Assembly (NCBI GenBank): GCA_040387055.1
Contig: JAZKEM010000015.1
Span: 1-19,329, forward strand
DNA: 19,329 nucleotides
Direction of reading: 5' to 3'
Source: Stenotrophobium sp040387055
Lineage (GTDB): Bacteria; Pseudomonadota; Gammaproteobacteria; Nevskiales; Nevskiaceae
Shown here: positions 7,052 through 14,622 of the stretch, piece after piece
How positions within the stretch are numbered: the first letter of the stretch is position 1
How the letters are laid out: every line of letters begins with the position of its first letter
The notes under the pieces: model-generated
Told to the model about the DNA's origin: nothing
What the model saw: only the letters and a program-made list of their open reading frames with translations
Database searches by the model: none
Program-made: the position numbers and the translations under genes

Positions 7052-7798
7052 ATGAGAGTAGTGATCGTTGATGACGAACCACTGGCGCGTGAACGACTGC
7101 GCCGTCTGTTGGCTGAATTCCCCGGCTACGAAATTGTTGGCGAAGCTGCCGATGGCGAAACTGCGCTCGATGTCATTGATGATGAAGAGCCGGATTTGGT
7201 GCTGATGGATATCCGTATGGGCGGCATGGATGGCTTGCAGGTTGGCCGTCAGCTCGCTGAGTTGGAAATGCCGCCAGCCGTTATTTTCACCACGGCTTAC
7301 TCCGAACACGCACTGTCGGCGTATGACGCTGCTGCGCAGGGTTATCTGCTGAAGCCGATTCGTCTGGAAAAACTTAAGGACGCATTGCTGCGCGTGCGCA
7401 AACCAACGCGCGCACATAAATCGACGGCAGCATCGACGTCCGGAGAAGGCAAGCCGAAACGCTCCGTCATCACCGCGACCACGCGCGATGGCTTGATCCG
7501 CGTGCCCGCTGAAGACATCGTTTATTTTCTTGCCGATCAGAAATACACCACTGTCTGCCATCTGCACGGCGAAGTGCTGATTGAAGAGTCGCTGAAGACG
7601 CTGGAAGAAGATTTTGCACCTTGGTTTTTGCGCATTCACCGCAAAGCATTGGTCGCCACCCGCTTTATTTCCAGCATGGAGCGCGACCGTCAGGGTGAGC
7701 AGCATCATTGGCTCAAAATGAAGCATTCCAATGAAGCGCTGCCGGTTTCGCGTCGAAGGCTCGCGGAAGTGCGCCGGTTCCTCACCGAAAATAATTAA
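7052..7798 (+). CDS. algR: LytTR-family response regulator AlgR
   Basis: 248 residues: a receiver domain (1-120) with the acidic pocket D7-D8, phospho-acceptor D53 in LVLMDIRM, and the TTAYSEHAL and LLKPI switch residues, then a LytTR DNA-binding domain (about 140-240) containing EDIVYFLADQKYTTV and WFLRIHRKALV. The ATG at 7052 is chosen over 7046 because AGGGA at 7041-7045 is correctly spaced only for it and because MRVVIVDDEPLARERL aligns with AlgR. AlgR of Pseudomonas binds near alginate and pilus genes and acts with AlgZ, whose gene lies directly upstream. hemC follows after about 100 bases, the same order as in Pseudomonas. Confidence 0.93.
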   Translation: MRVVIVDDEPLARERLRRLLAEFPGYEIVGEAADGETALDVIDDEEPDLVLMDIRMGGMDGLQVGRQLAELEMPPAVIFTTAYSEHALSAYDAAAQGYLLKPIRLEKLKDALLRVRKPTRAHKSTAASTSGEGKPKRSVITATTRDGLIRVPAEDIVYFLADQKYTTVCHLHGEVLIEESLKTLEEDFAPWFLRIHRKALVATRFISSMERDRQGEQHHWLKMKHSNEALPVSRRRLAEVRRFLTENN

Positions 7799-7808
7799 TC
7801 GCTGAAAT

Positions 7809-7834
7809 CCCCTCTCTCGTAAACGGGAGAGGGG
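7809..7834. repeat. Perfect inverted repeat between algR and hemC
   Basis: CCCCTCTC (7809-7816) and GAGAGGGG (7827-7834) pair around a 10-base spacer that itself contains CG and CG. Bases after it are A-rich on the plus strand (AATAATAAAAAATATG), not T-rich, so it is not a typical intrinsic terminator for algR. Similar CCCCTCTC...GAGAGGGG elements are dispersed in many bacterial genomes. It might attenuate or separate algR and hemC transcripts. Confidence 0.5.
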
Positions 7835-7901
7835 AATAATAAAAAATATGAGACGATAAGCGTCCGGTGAGCCGGTGCTCACGCTCGTATCTCATATCCC
7901 C

Positions 7902-8825
7902 ATGCTTCTCAGAATCGCCACCCGCGAATCCCCGCTTGCCTTGTGGCAAGCCCATCACGTCAAAGCCTTGTTGGAACGCGCGCATCCCGGGCTGGAAGTC
8001 AGCCTGTTGGCGATGACAACCAGCGGCGACCAGATGCTCAGCGCGCCGCTGTCTACCGTCGGCGGCAAAGGCCTTTTCGTCAAAGAACTGGAAACGGCGA
8101 TGCTCGAAGGCCGCGCCGATATCGCCGTGCACTCGATGAAAGACGTGCCCGCGCAACAACCGCCCGGCTTGGAATTGGCCGTGTTTCTGGAAGGCGAAGA
8201 TCCGCGCGATGCGTTTGTCTCCAACACTTATCCGAATCTCGATGCCTTGCCGCAAGGTGCCTGTGTCGGCACATCCAGTCTGCGTCGTCAGGCGCAATTG
8301 CGTGCGCTGCGACCGGATCTTCTAATCCGGGATTTGCGTGGCAATGTCGGTACGCGCCTGCGCAAGCTCGACGAGAAAAATTACGACGCGATCCTGCTCG
8401 CGCATGCAGGTCTTGCGCGTCTGGGCTTGGGTGAGCGCATTACCGAAAGCCTTGATGCGGAGAAATTCATTCCCGCGATTGGCCAGGGCATCATCGGCAT
8501 TGAATGCCGCGCAGGCGATGTGGCAACTCACAAGTTGCTGGCGCCGCTGCACCACGATCTTTCTGCAACACGTTTGCGCTGTGAGCGCGCCCTGAACAGC
8601 CGTCTTGGCGGCGCGTGTCAGGTGCCTGTTGCCGGTCATGCTCGTGTCGAAAACGGTCAGTTACGTTTGCAGGCTTTGGTCGGCGCGCCCGACGGTTCGC
8701 GCATCGTGCGTGATCAAATCGAAGGCCCGGCGGATCAAGCCGAAAGCCTAGGCATTACTTTGGCTGAACGTTTATTGAAGATGGGTGCTGCAGAAATTCT
8801 GCGCGGCATCGGCGTCGCAGTCTGA
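7902..8825 (+). CDS. hemC: Hydroxymethylbilane synthase (porphobilinogen deaminase)
   Basis: 307 residues. It joins four porphobilinogen units into hydroxymethylbilane in heme and tetrapyrrole synthesis, in the cytoplasm. Seen: N-terminal LRIATRESPLALWQA, GGKGLFVKELE, the catalytic aspartate in VHSMKDVP (D81, equal to D84 of E. coli), the arginine-rich GTSSLRRQAQL and RDLRGNVGTRLRKLD, and the cofactor cysteine in RLGGACQVPV (C239, equal to C242 of E. coli). The ATG at 7902 gives the family N-terminus; GTG at 7875 would add nine residues without family support. No strong ribosome site is visible at either. hemD begins 12 bases after the stop. Confidence 0.96.
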   Translation: MLLRIATRESPLALWQAHHVKALLERAHPGLEVSLLAMTTSGDQMLSAPLSTVGGKGLFVKELETAMLEGRADIAVHSMKDVPAQQPPGLELAVFLEGEDPRDAFVSNTYPNLDALPQGACVGTSSLRRQAQLRALRPDLLIRDLRGNVGTRLRKLDEKNYDAILLAHAGLARLGLGERITESLDAEKFIPAIGQGIIGIECRAGDVATHKLLAPLHHDLSATRLRCERALNSRLGGACQVPVAGHARVENGQLRLQALVGAPDGSRIVRDQIEGPADQAESLGITLAERLLKMGAAEILRGIGVAV

Positions 8826-8837
8826 TTCACAAATAAC

Positions 8838-9602
8838 ATGACCACGCCCGACAGCTCAGATTCTCTGCGCAAGCTGCGGGTGCTGGTGACACGGCCTGCG
8901 CATCAGGCCGATAACCTGTGCCGATTGATTGAGGCGCGTGGCGGCAAGGCCGTGCGCCTGCCGCTGTTATCGATTGTGCCGGTGCCACAAACAGGGGCGA
9001 TACGGCGTACTTTGGAAAGCGCGCGCGATTGGGATTGGTGGATCTTCACCAGCATCAATGCCGTGCAACACGCGCGCAATTTAGGTGTGGAACCATGGGC
9101 GGCAAATCTCGCAGCAGTTGGCGCGGCGACTGCTGCGGCGCTGGAGAATGCGGGGCAATCGGTCACAACGCCGTTGGGTGCGTATTCCAGCGAAGGCTTG
9201 TTGGAGCTGCCGCAATTTCAACAAGTGAACGGCCGGCGCATTTTGATTGTCACAGGCGAAGACGGCTTGGCGGTGCTGGGCCCGGCCCTGCGTGAACGCG
9301 GCGCTAAGGTTGAATTGGCAGAGGTGTATCGGCGCGTGGCACTGCCTTATGAGGGTGAGCGCATCGCTGAAACCTTGCGAGTGATTGATGCCATCGTCAT
9401 CACTAGCGGTCAGGCTTTGGATCATCTTCTCGGGCTAACGCCGGAGCCGATGCGTAAGGCTTTGTTACAAAAGCAACTAGTTGTGCCGGGGCCGCGTATG
9501 GTAGAAAAAGCGTCCGAATTGGGCTTTCGAGCCCTGATCGCGCCAGAAAAGATGTCCGATGCCAGCATTGTTCAAGCGCTGGAACAGGCGCAGACCACTT
9601 AA
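8838..9602 (+). CDS. hemD: Uroporphyrinogen-III synthase
   Basis: 254 residues, normal for HemD, a poorly conserved family. It closes hydroxymethylbilane with inversion of ring D to give uroporphyrinogen III. Visible features are the N-terminal VLVTRPAHQADNLCRLI, the WWIFTSINAVQH segment (about 67-78) and VITSGQALDHLL (about 188-199), the usual strand-plus-TS motifs of the two domains. Position directly after hemC and before hemX supports the call as much as the motifs. It is a free-standing protein and is not fused to HemX as in some species. The hemD stop and hemX start are 14 bases apart. Confidence 0.93.
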   Translation: MTTPDSSDSLRKLRVLVTRPAHQADNLCRLIEARGGKAVRLPLLSIVPVPQTGAIRRTLESARDWDWWIFTSINAVQHARNLGVEPWAANLAAVGAATAAALENAGQSVTTPLGAYSSEGLLELPQFQQVNGRRILIVTGEDGLAVLGPALRERGAKVELAEVYRRVALPYEGERIAETLRVIDAIVITSGQALDHLLGLTPEPMRKALLQKQLVVPGPRMVEKASELGFRALIAPEKMSDASIVQALEQAQTT

Positions 9603-9616
9603 GTAATAGAAATTAA

Positions 9617-10636
9617 ATGACAGACGATCAAGACACCTCCGCCATTGCCGCCCCCCACCGCCGTTACTGGCTGTGGCTGGTTTCACTGGCCGTGCTGGCC
9701 CTCGTGGCCTGGCAGATTGGGGTGCTGGTTCACATGATTCGCGAGAACAACCAGCAGGTCAGCGGCTTGGTGCGTGGACTCAATGAAGTTGAAGTGCAGA
9801 CCGCCAAGCTGGAAGGACGTCAGTCCGACATCGTTGATGCTTCGCGCAACAACAGTCTGGAAGTTGCGGCGCTGAACAAGCGTTTAGATGAGCAAAGCCA
9901 GGTCGTTTCACGCCTCAATGATCAATACGAAGGCGGACGTACCCGAACGCAGATGGCGGTGGTTGAGCATCTGTTGCTGACGGCGAATGATCGTTTGTTG
10001 TTAGAACACGATTTGGATGGCGCTGCCACAGCTTTGGAGTTGGCGGATCAACGCCTCGGTGCACTGGGTGAGCCGCGCTTGTTCGCAGTGCGTCGCGCGA
10101 TTAGCGAAGAGCGTGCTGCTCTTCGTGCCGTACCGCATGTGGATCGCGCCGCAGCTGCGCTGACTTTTTCCAGTTTGATCAGCCGCGTGGCGCGTTTGCC
10201 GTTGCGTGCACGAGTGCCAGATCATTTTGAAGCGCGTGTAGAACACGAAGATGTTGCACCAGAATCTGGTTGGGCTGCTCGCATGTGGGCCAGTGTGAAA
10301 GAAGCAATGACTGGCGTATTCAACGTGCGCCGCAACAACGGCCCTGCGCCGCGTTTGCTGCCGCCAGATCAGGAATCGCTGGTCTATCAAGTGTTGATGA
10401 TCAAGCTCGAAGGCGCCCGCTTGGCACTGCTGCGTGGCGATGGCACCAGCTTCCGTGATCTTTGCGATTCCGCAGGTAGTTGGATCAAAGATTATTTCCG
10501 TCCGGATGATCCAGGCGTACTCGCCGCGCAGGCAGAGCTGGAACGTCTGCGGCCCTTGCAGCTCAATGCGCCGATTCCCGACATCAGCCGTAGCCTCACG
10601 CTGCTGCGTGCGCAGATGGAGCCGGGCGTCCGATGA
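9617..10636 (+). CDS. hemX: HemX-family membrane protein of the hem operon
   Basis: 339 residues. One transmembrane helix at about 17-38 (YWLWLVSLAVLALVAWQIGV) follows a short cytoplasmic tail, then a coiled coil (about 40-100) and a helical periplasmic domain with HEMX-family features (VEHLLLTANDRLLLEHD, ALELADQRLGAL, and EGARLALLRGD near the C-terminus). The tail lacks the long proline/alanine-rich part seen in some homologues. Proteins of this name are annotated as uroporphyrinogen-III methyltransferase-like in E. coli, but this family has no methyltransferase domain and its real role is not settled. The stop overlaps the hemY start as ATGA (10633-10636). Confidence 0.9.
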   Translation: MTDDQDTSAIAAPHRRYWLWLVSLAVLALVAWQIGVLVHMIRENNQQVSGLVRGLNEVEVQTAKLEGRQSDIVDASRNNSLEVAALNKRLDEQSQVVSRLNDQYEGGRTRTQMAVVEHLLLTANDRLLLEHDLDGAATALELADQRLGALGEPRLFAVRRAISEERAALRAVPHVDRAAAALTFSSLISRVARLPLRARVPDHFEARVEHEDVAPESGWAARMWASVKEAMTGVFNVRRNNGPAPRLLPPDQESLVYQVLMIKLEGARLALLRGDGTSFRDLCDSAGSWIKDYFRPDDPGVLAAQAELERLRPLQLNAPIPDISRSLTLLRAQMEPGVR

Positions 10637-11826
10637 TTCGTTTTTTCCTGTTGGCCGTTTTGATGCTGGCAGCGGGTGCCGCGGCAGCGTTTTATCTGCG
10701 CGCTGAAACCGGCTATGTCCTGATCAGTTATCGCGACTGGATCATTGAGACTTCGCTACTCGGCTTGATCTTGAGCGTTTGCGTCGGGTTTATGTCGGTG
10801 TATTACGGGCTGAAGCTGCTGATGACGGGCGTGCGTCTGCCGGCCAGAATGCGCCGCAATGTCAGCCGCCGCCGCGCCAGCCGCGCGCGCGATTCTTTTG
10901 AAAGTGGTTTGCTGAAGCTGCTGGAAGGCAACTGGAAACTGGCTGAGATTGAACTGGTCCGGCGCGCATCAGATCACCACGCTAGGCATCTCAATTATCT
11001 CGGTGCCGCACGCGCAGCACAGCGCATGGGCGCGGGCGATCGGCGTGATCATTACCTCAAGCTCGCTGCGCAAAGCGCGCCGGAGCTGGAATTCGCCACC
11101 ATGCTGACGCGGGCTGAGCTGCAGCGTGAGCGCGGCGAGCATCTGCAGGTGCGTGACACCGCGCTTCAGCTGCGCGAACAGGATGCAATGCATCCTTATG
11201 CGATTGAGCTGCTGGCCGAGTCTTATGCCGCGCTCGGTGATTGGGTTGCGTTGCGTGAATTGCTGGCTGATACCGCAAAACTCAAAGCACTGACCCCTGC
11301 ACGTCACAGCGAGTTGATGCTGCAAGCGCTGCGCGAACTGATGGCACAAGCCTTGGCCGCGGCCAAGCTCGATCAACTCAAAGCGATTTGGGATGCTGCG
11401 GCCGAAGAGTTCCGTGCCGACCCGGATCTGCGCCGCATCTACGCCCGTGGCTTGGCTCGACTCAACGCCGACGCCGAAGCGCTGGCCCTGATCACCACCA
11501 CCCTCCGCAAGGTTTGGGATGGCGAACTGGTCACCTTGTTTGGTGAGCTGCATGCCACCGACACCCTAAGCCAGCTGGCAACAATCGAAAGCTGGTTGGG
11601 CCAATACGGTGAAAAACCTGAGCTTTTGACCACCGCCGGGCGGGTTTGCCTGCGCAATAAGCTCTGGGGCAAGGCCCGTAGCTATCTGGAGGCCGTGTTG
11701 CGCGTGTCGCCGACGCCGGTCGCTTATTTAGAACTCGCCAAACTCAGCGCAGAGACGCAGAATAGCGAACAGGCTGTGCAGTTGTATCGCCAAGGCTTGG
11801 AGCTGGCATCCAGCCAAACACATTGA
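10633..11826 (+). CDS. hemY: HemY-family membrane TPR protein
   Basis: 397 residues. Two transmembrane helices (about 1-20 and 38-60) form the HemY_N domain, with ETGYVLISYRDWIIETSL between them, followed by a basic stretch (RMRRNVSRRRASRAR) and a long helical TPR-like region (about 95-395), ending in clear TPR units such as RVSPTPVAYLELAKLSAET. It is not the protoporphyrinogen oxidase that shares the name in Firmicutes. In gammaproteobacteria it sits in the inner membrane with HemX; a link to late heme synthesis or porphyrin handling has been proposed. Overlap with hemX points to coupled translation. Confidence 0.92.
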   Translation: MIRFFLLAVLMLAAGAAAAFYLRAETGYVLISYRDWIIETSLLGLILSVCVGFMSVYYGLKLLMTGVRLPARMRRNVSRRRASRARDSFESGLLKLLEGNWKLAEIELVRRASDHHARHLNYLGAARAAQRMGAGDRRDHYLKLAAQSAPELEFATMLTRAELQRERGEHLQVRDTALQLREQDAMHPYAIELLAESYAALGDWVALRELLADTAKLKALTPARHSELMLQALRELMAQALAAAKLDQLKAIWDAAAEEFRADPDLRRIYARGLARLNADAEALALITTTLRKVWDGELVTLFGELHATDTLSQLATIESWLGQYGEKPELLTTAGRVCLRNKLWGKARSYLEAVLRVSPTPVAYLELAKLSAETQNSEQAVQLYRQGLELASSQTH

Positions 11827-11941
11827 ACGCTTTGTCCTAAGGGCTGTCACTGACAAGCCTCAGGAGTGCCTGTAGTGCTATCTTGCGCGCCGGGTAATCA
11901 GTTGACGCAGTATCGATTTACAAATTTTTACCTTAAAGATC

Positions 11942-11989
11942 ATCGGATTTACCGATAGAATTTACTTTTAACACCCGCATGAAGCGGGT
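11942..11989 (+). promoter_or_regulatory. Two tandem hairpins in the leader of the NHL lipoprotein gene
   Basis: ATCGG-ATTTA-CCGAT (11942-11956) and ACCCGC-ATGAA-GCGGGT (11973-11989), each with a 5-base loop, lie between hemY and the NHL gene, separated by the T-rich TTTACTTTTA. The first could weakly end the hem operon transcript; the second lies 20 bases before the NHL start and could sit in its leader. Nothing else is definite in 11827-12009: a TTGACG at 11902 lacks a matching -10 at normal spacing. Confidence 0.35.
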
Positions 11990-12009
11990 TATTTGGAACG
12001 GAGACTCAG

Positions 12010-13275
12010 ATGCTGCGAAATATGCAATTGGTCCGGAGCGTTGGTATCAGCGCAGCTCTGGCACTAACCGTGTTTATGGCGGGTTGTGGTGGCGGTGGCG
12101 ATGCATCGAACGAAGCTGCTAAAGCGCTTTATCAGTTCGGTCAGGCCGATTTCAAAGACATCACCGCCAACCGCGGCGTTGCTCCAAGCAACAACACCCT
12201 CAGCGGCGCTGCTAGCGTTGCCACTGACGGTAGCAAGTTCTATATCGCCGACACTAACAACAATCGCGTGCTGGGTTTCAACAGCATTCCGACGTCTGCG
12301 ACTGCAACGGCAGACTTCGTTATTGGTCAAGCTAACTTCACGGCAAACGACCCTTGCATTGGGGCATGCCCCACCGGCCTGAACCAGCCAAGCAAAGTCA
12401 TTATTGATGCAGGCCGCTTGCTGGTGGTTGATTCTGGTAACGATCGCGTTTTGGTTTGGAGCACTCTGCCGACCTCGAACGTCACCTCAACCTTCAAGAT
12501 CGGTAATGGTATTGGTCAGCCAGCAGCAGCAGACACCTTGTCTGGTCCGCTCGGCGCAACCTTTGCAGGCACCAAGCTGGTGGTTGCAGACACGGGCAAC
12601 AACCGCGTGCTGATTTACAACACGATTGCAAACAATGCCCCGGCAAATATCGTTCTCGGCCAGCGCAACTTCACCAGCGGCCAGTTGACCCCGAACTGCC
12701 CGAAAGACACGGTTGCGATCCCAGATTGCACCCTCGACTTCGCGATCACTGCAGATTCGATCAGCGGCCCGTCGGACGTTTGGTCTAACGGTTCCAAGCT
12801 CGTTGTGAGCGATCAGGCTAACAACCGCGTGCTGTACTTCAATCAGGTTCCAGCAGCTAATCAGACTGCCGCTGCTCGCGTGATTGGTCAGTCGAACATG
12901 AAGAATCAGGGTGGTTTTGGTTCCGGCCCTTCGGCACTCAAGCAGCCACGTGGCGTTTGGTTGGACAAGAACACCAGCTATATCTACATCGCTGATGCTG
13001 GCAACAATCGCGTTCTGGCTTTCAACACGCCAACCGCCGATGGTTCTAGCGCCATTGCTGTTTATGGTCAGGGCGATTACAACCACGTGACCGCCAACGA
13101 TGACGATCAGGACAACTCTCCGGATCTGTTGAACAACGGCAACGGTAAGCAAGAAGCTTCGGATCGCACGCTGAGCAATCCGCTGGGCATGGCAACGTTT
13201 GCCACGGCCGGCACAAACCGCATCTACATTGTCGATGCGAACAATGCACGTTTGATGGTTTACGACACCAACTAA
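12010..13275 (+). CDS. NHL-repeat beta-propeller lipoprotein
   Basis: 421 residues. A lipoprotein signal with lipobox M-A-G-C (C26) is followed by GGGG, so the mature protein is lipid-anchored, probably in the outer membrane. Six NHL blades follow, each with an ADTNNNRVL-type core (variants VDSGNDRVL, ADTGNNRVL, SDQANNRVL, ADAGNNRVL, VDANNARLM), most separated by a GQ-containing turn (FGQADF, IGQANF, LGQRNF, IGQSNM, YGQGDY). This is a full six-bladed propeller, likely for binding proteins or sugars; no catalytic residues can be assigned. GGAG six bases before the ATG fixes the start. Codons favour AAC, GGT and GCT, suggesting high expression. Related proteins occur in delta-proteobacteria and spirochaetes. 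The function is unknown. Confidence 0.88.
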   Translation: MLRNMQLVRSVGISAALALTVFMAGCGGGGDASNEAAKALYQFGQADFKDITANRGVAPSNNTLSGAASVATDGSKFYIADTNNNRVLGFNSIPTSATATADFVIGQANFTANDPCIGACPTGLNQPSKVIIDAGRLLVVDSGNDRVLVWSTLPTSNVTSTFKIGNGIGQPAAADTLSGPLGATFAGTKLVVADTGNNRVLIYNTIANNAPANIVLGQRNFTSGQLTPNCPKDTVAIPDCTLDFAITADSISGPSDVWSNGSKLVVSDQANNRVLYFNQVPAANQTAAARVIGQSNMKNQGGFGSGPSALKQPRGVWLDKNTSYIYIADAGNNRVLAFNTPTADGSSAIAVYGQGDYNHVTANDDDQDNSPDLLNNGNGKQEASDRTLSNPLGMATFATAGTNRIYIVDANNARLMVYDTN

Positions 13276-13291
13276 GTTGGTGTGCAGAAAC

Positions 13292-13322
13292 AAAAAGCCC
13301 CGCCAATTGGCGGGGCTTTTTT
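13292..13322. terminator. Bidirectional Rho-independent terminator
   Basis: A perfect stem of AAAAAGCCCCGCC (13292-13304) and GGCGGGGCTTTTT (13309-13321) around the loop AATT. The GC-rich core is followed by six T on the plus strand and by five or more T on the minus strand, so it ends both the NHL lipoprotein transcript and the convergent cpxP-like transcript. Confidence 0.95.
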
Positions 13323-13332
13323 ATTTATGAAC

Positions 13333-13779
13333 TTAATTTTTTGAACGGGGCTTGTCGTCGTGACGACGGAAGTTCGTTTTCTGCTCAGCCCACTTGGCGC
13401 GCTGTGCGTCGGTGAGTACGGCGTAGACTTGGCCTTTGAGGTTGGCAATGTCTTTGACGCGATCACGTGCGACTTTTGCAGACTGGTCCTGCAGGCTAGC
13501 GACTTGTTTGGCGTAGTCAGCGCTGCCGGGGTTCAGAGTGGCGAAGCTTTTGTGCAGTGCTTTTTGTTCTTCGCGCAGGGGCTCGGATGCTTTGCGGTGA
13601 TCCTGCATGATTTTGCGAACTTGATCGCGCTGAGCATCGCTAAGGTCGAGTTGTTTGAGGCCGGCAACCGGGCCGCCGCGGCCGTGATGGCCACGTGGGC
13701 CGTGGTCATGGGCCAAGACGGCGGTCGATGCAATCAGGCCGGCGGCAAGGGCGGTGACGAGGGTTATTTTTTTAAGCAT
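13333..13779 (-). CDS. cpxP: CpxP/Spy-family periplasmic LTxxQ protein
   Basis: 148 residues. A signal peptide ends at about residue 23 (ASTAVLA cut before HDHG), leaving a small helical periplasmic protein. Two LTxxQ motifs, the hallmark of CpxP and Spy, are LSDAQ (46-50) and LTDAQ (122-126). The mature N-terminus HDHGPRGHHGRGG is histidine- and glycine-rich and may bind metal. AGGAG lies seven bases before the ATG. CpxP damps the CpxA sensor and Spy acts as a chaperone. The divergent position next to a CpxR/CpxA pair, with a CpxR box in the shared region, favours the CpxP role, but by sequence alone it could be a Spy-like chaperone. Confidence 0.85.
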   Translation of the reverse strand: MLKKITLVTALAAGLIASTAVLAHDHGPRGHHGRGGPVAGLKQLDLSDAQRDQVRKIMQDHRKASEPLREEQKALHKSFATLNPGSADYAKQVASLQDQSAKVARDRVKDIANLKGQVYAVLTDAQRAKWAEQKTNFRRHDDKPRSKN

Positions 13780-13805
13780 TTGAAATCTCCTGTGGGGGTG
13801 GGAGA

Positions 13806-13811
13806 TTTATA
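13806..13811 (-). promoter_or_regulatory. Probable -10 element of the cpxP-like gene
   Basis: The minus strand reads TATAAA, 27 bases before the ATG, with no good -35 at 16-17 bases (CGATCC region). That fits an activator-dependent promoter: the CpxR box centre at 13852 would lie about 50 bases upstream of the predicted start point near 13800. Confidence 0.45.
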
Positions 13812-13823
13812 GGCTGCGGGCGT

Positions 13824-13859
13824 GTAAAGGATCGTCGCGGCGCCGTAAATTTGAGTAAA
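13824..13859. promoter_or_regulatory. CpxR-binding box between cpxP and cpxR
   Basis: GTAAA (13845-13849), five bases TTTGA, GTAAA (13855-13859): an exact match to the established CpxR consensus GTAAA-N5-GTAAA. A third GTAAA is at 13824-13828. The perfect pair lies almost midway in the divergent gap, 65 bases from the cpxP start and 67 from the cpxR start, so one site could serve both directions and give autoregulation. Confidence 0.8.
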
Positions 13860-13886
13860 GAAAAAATTAAAGCAACCTCTTTGCTT

Positions 13887-13904
13887 CAGCATGGTCGAAT
13901 GCTG
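13887..13904 (+). promoter_or_regulatory. Perfect hairpin in the cpxR leader
   Basis: CAGCAT (13887-13892) and ATGCTG (13899-13904) enclose GGTCGA. A weaker neighbour AGCAA-CCTCT-TTGCT lies at 13871-13885. Both fall between the CpxR box and the cpxR start, so they are either a second dyad operator or leader structure. Confidence 0.35.
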
Positions 13905-13926
13905 GACACCTTGAGTGGGACAGGAC

Positions 13927-14613
13927 ATGCGGACGATTTTGATTGTTGATGACGACCTCGAGCTCTGCGCGCTGTTGGCGGACTATCTGCGGCGTGAAGA
14001 CTTCGAAGTGCAATTGGCGCATGACGCCGAAACCGCGTTGGCACGCTTTGCCCGCGATCAACATCCGCCTGATCTCTTGATCCTCGATGTAATGATGCCC
14101 GGCAAAGACGGCCTCACTGCGCTGCGCGAGCTACGTCAGCGCCATCAACTCCCCGTGATCATTTTGTCTGCGCGTGGCGATCCTGCGGATCGCGTTGTCG
14201 GCCTTGAGCTAGGCGCTGACGATTACCTCTCCAAACCGTTCTTGCCGCGAGAGTTGCTGGCACGTGTGCGTGCTTTGCTGCGTCGTGGCAGTGCGGGTTC
14301 GGATGAGCCGCTCAGTGTCGGACTATTACGTCTGCAGCCTACCGAGCGCCGCGCGTGGGTTGGAGAAACAGAATTAAAACTCACTGGCGCGGAATACTCG
14401 CTGCTGCTGGCTTTGGCGCGGCAGGCCGGCAATGTCGTCAATAAAGCGTCGTTGACGGAAGAAGGCTTGGGTCGCCCGATTGAACGCTTCGACCGCAGCG
14501 TCGATGTTCACGTCAGCCGCCTGCGTCGCAAACTCAGCACGGCCTCACCACTAGCGCCGGGCATTGAGAGCGTGCGAGGCTCTGGGTATCTACTGACTCG
14601 CCCATCCGCTTAA
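13927..14613 (+). CDS. cpxR: OmpR-family response regulator, CpxR-like
   Basis: 228 residues: a receiver domain (1-115) with D8-D9-D10, phospho-acceptor D54 in LLILDVMMPG, the ILSARGD switch threonine/serine region and SKPF lysine, then a winged-helix DNA-binding domain (about 130-226) with LTGAEYSLLLALARQAGNVV and DVHVSRLRRKL, ending in VRGSGYLL. The ATG at 13927 has GGGA six bases upstream; GTG at 13915 is possible but adds only MGQD. The family alone does not single out CpxR, but the CpxP-like neighbour, the adjacent CpxA-like kinase and the GTAAA-N5-GTAAA box do so together. The kinase gene begins nine bases after the stop. Confidence 0.88.
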   Translation: MRTILIVDDDLELCALLADYLRREDFEVQLAHDAETALARFARDQHPPDLLILDVMMPGKDGLTALRELRQRHQLPVIILSARGDPADRVVGLELGADDYLSKPFLPRELLARVRALLRRGSAGSDEPLSVGLLRLQPTERRAWVGETELKLTGAEYSLLLALARQAGNVVNKASLTEEGLGRPIERFDRSVDVHVSRLRRKLSTASPLAPGIESVRGSGYLLTRPSA

Positions 14614-14622
14614 AAGCTCAAT

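Noticed and set aside
7809..7834. Intrinsic terminator after algR
   Set aside because: The stem is good, but the following bases are A-rich rather than T-rich, so it is reported as an inverted repeat only.
7875..7901. GTG start that would lengthen hemC
   Set aside because: The HemC family begins near LRIATR; the ATG at 7902 gives the normal N-terminus.
11902..11930. Sigma-70 promoter with TTGACG before the NHL gene
   Set aside because: No acceptable -10 element lies 16-18 bases downstream (TTTTTA or similar).
12487..13293. 268-codon minus-strand open frame opposite the NHL gene
   Set aside because: The plus strand has clear NHL repeats and a lipoprotein signal; the reverse frame is a by-product of the repetitive coding.
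13915..13926. GTG start for the cpxR-like gene
   Set aside because: It adds only four residues without a better ribosome site; GGGA fits the ATG at 13927.
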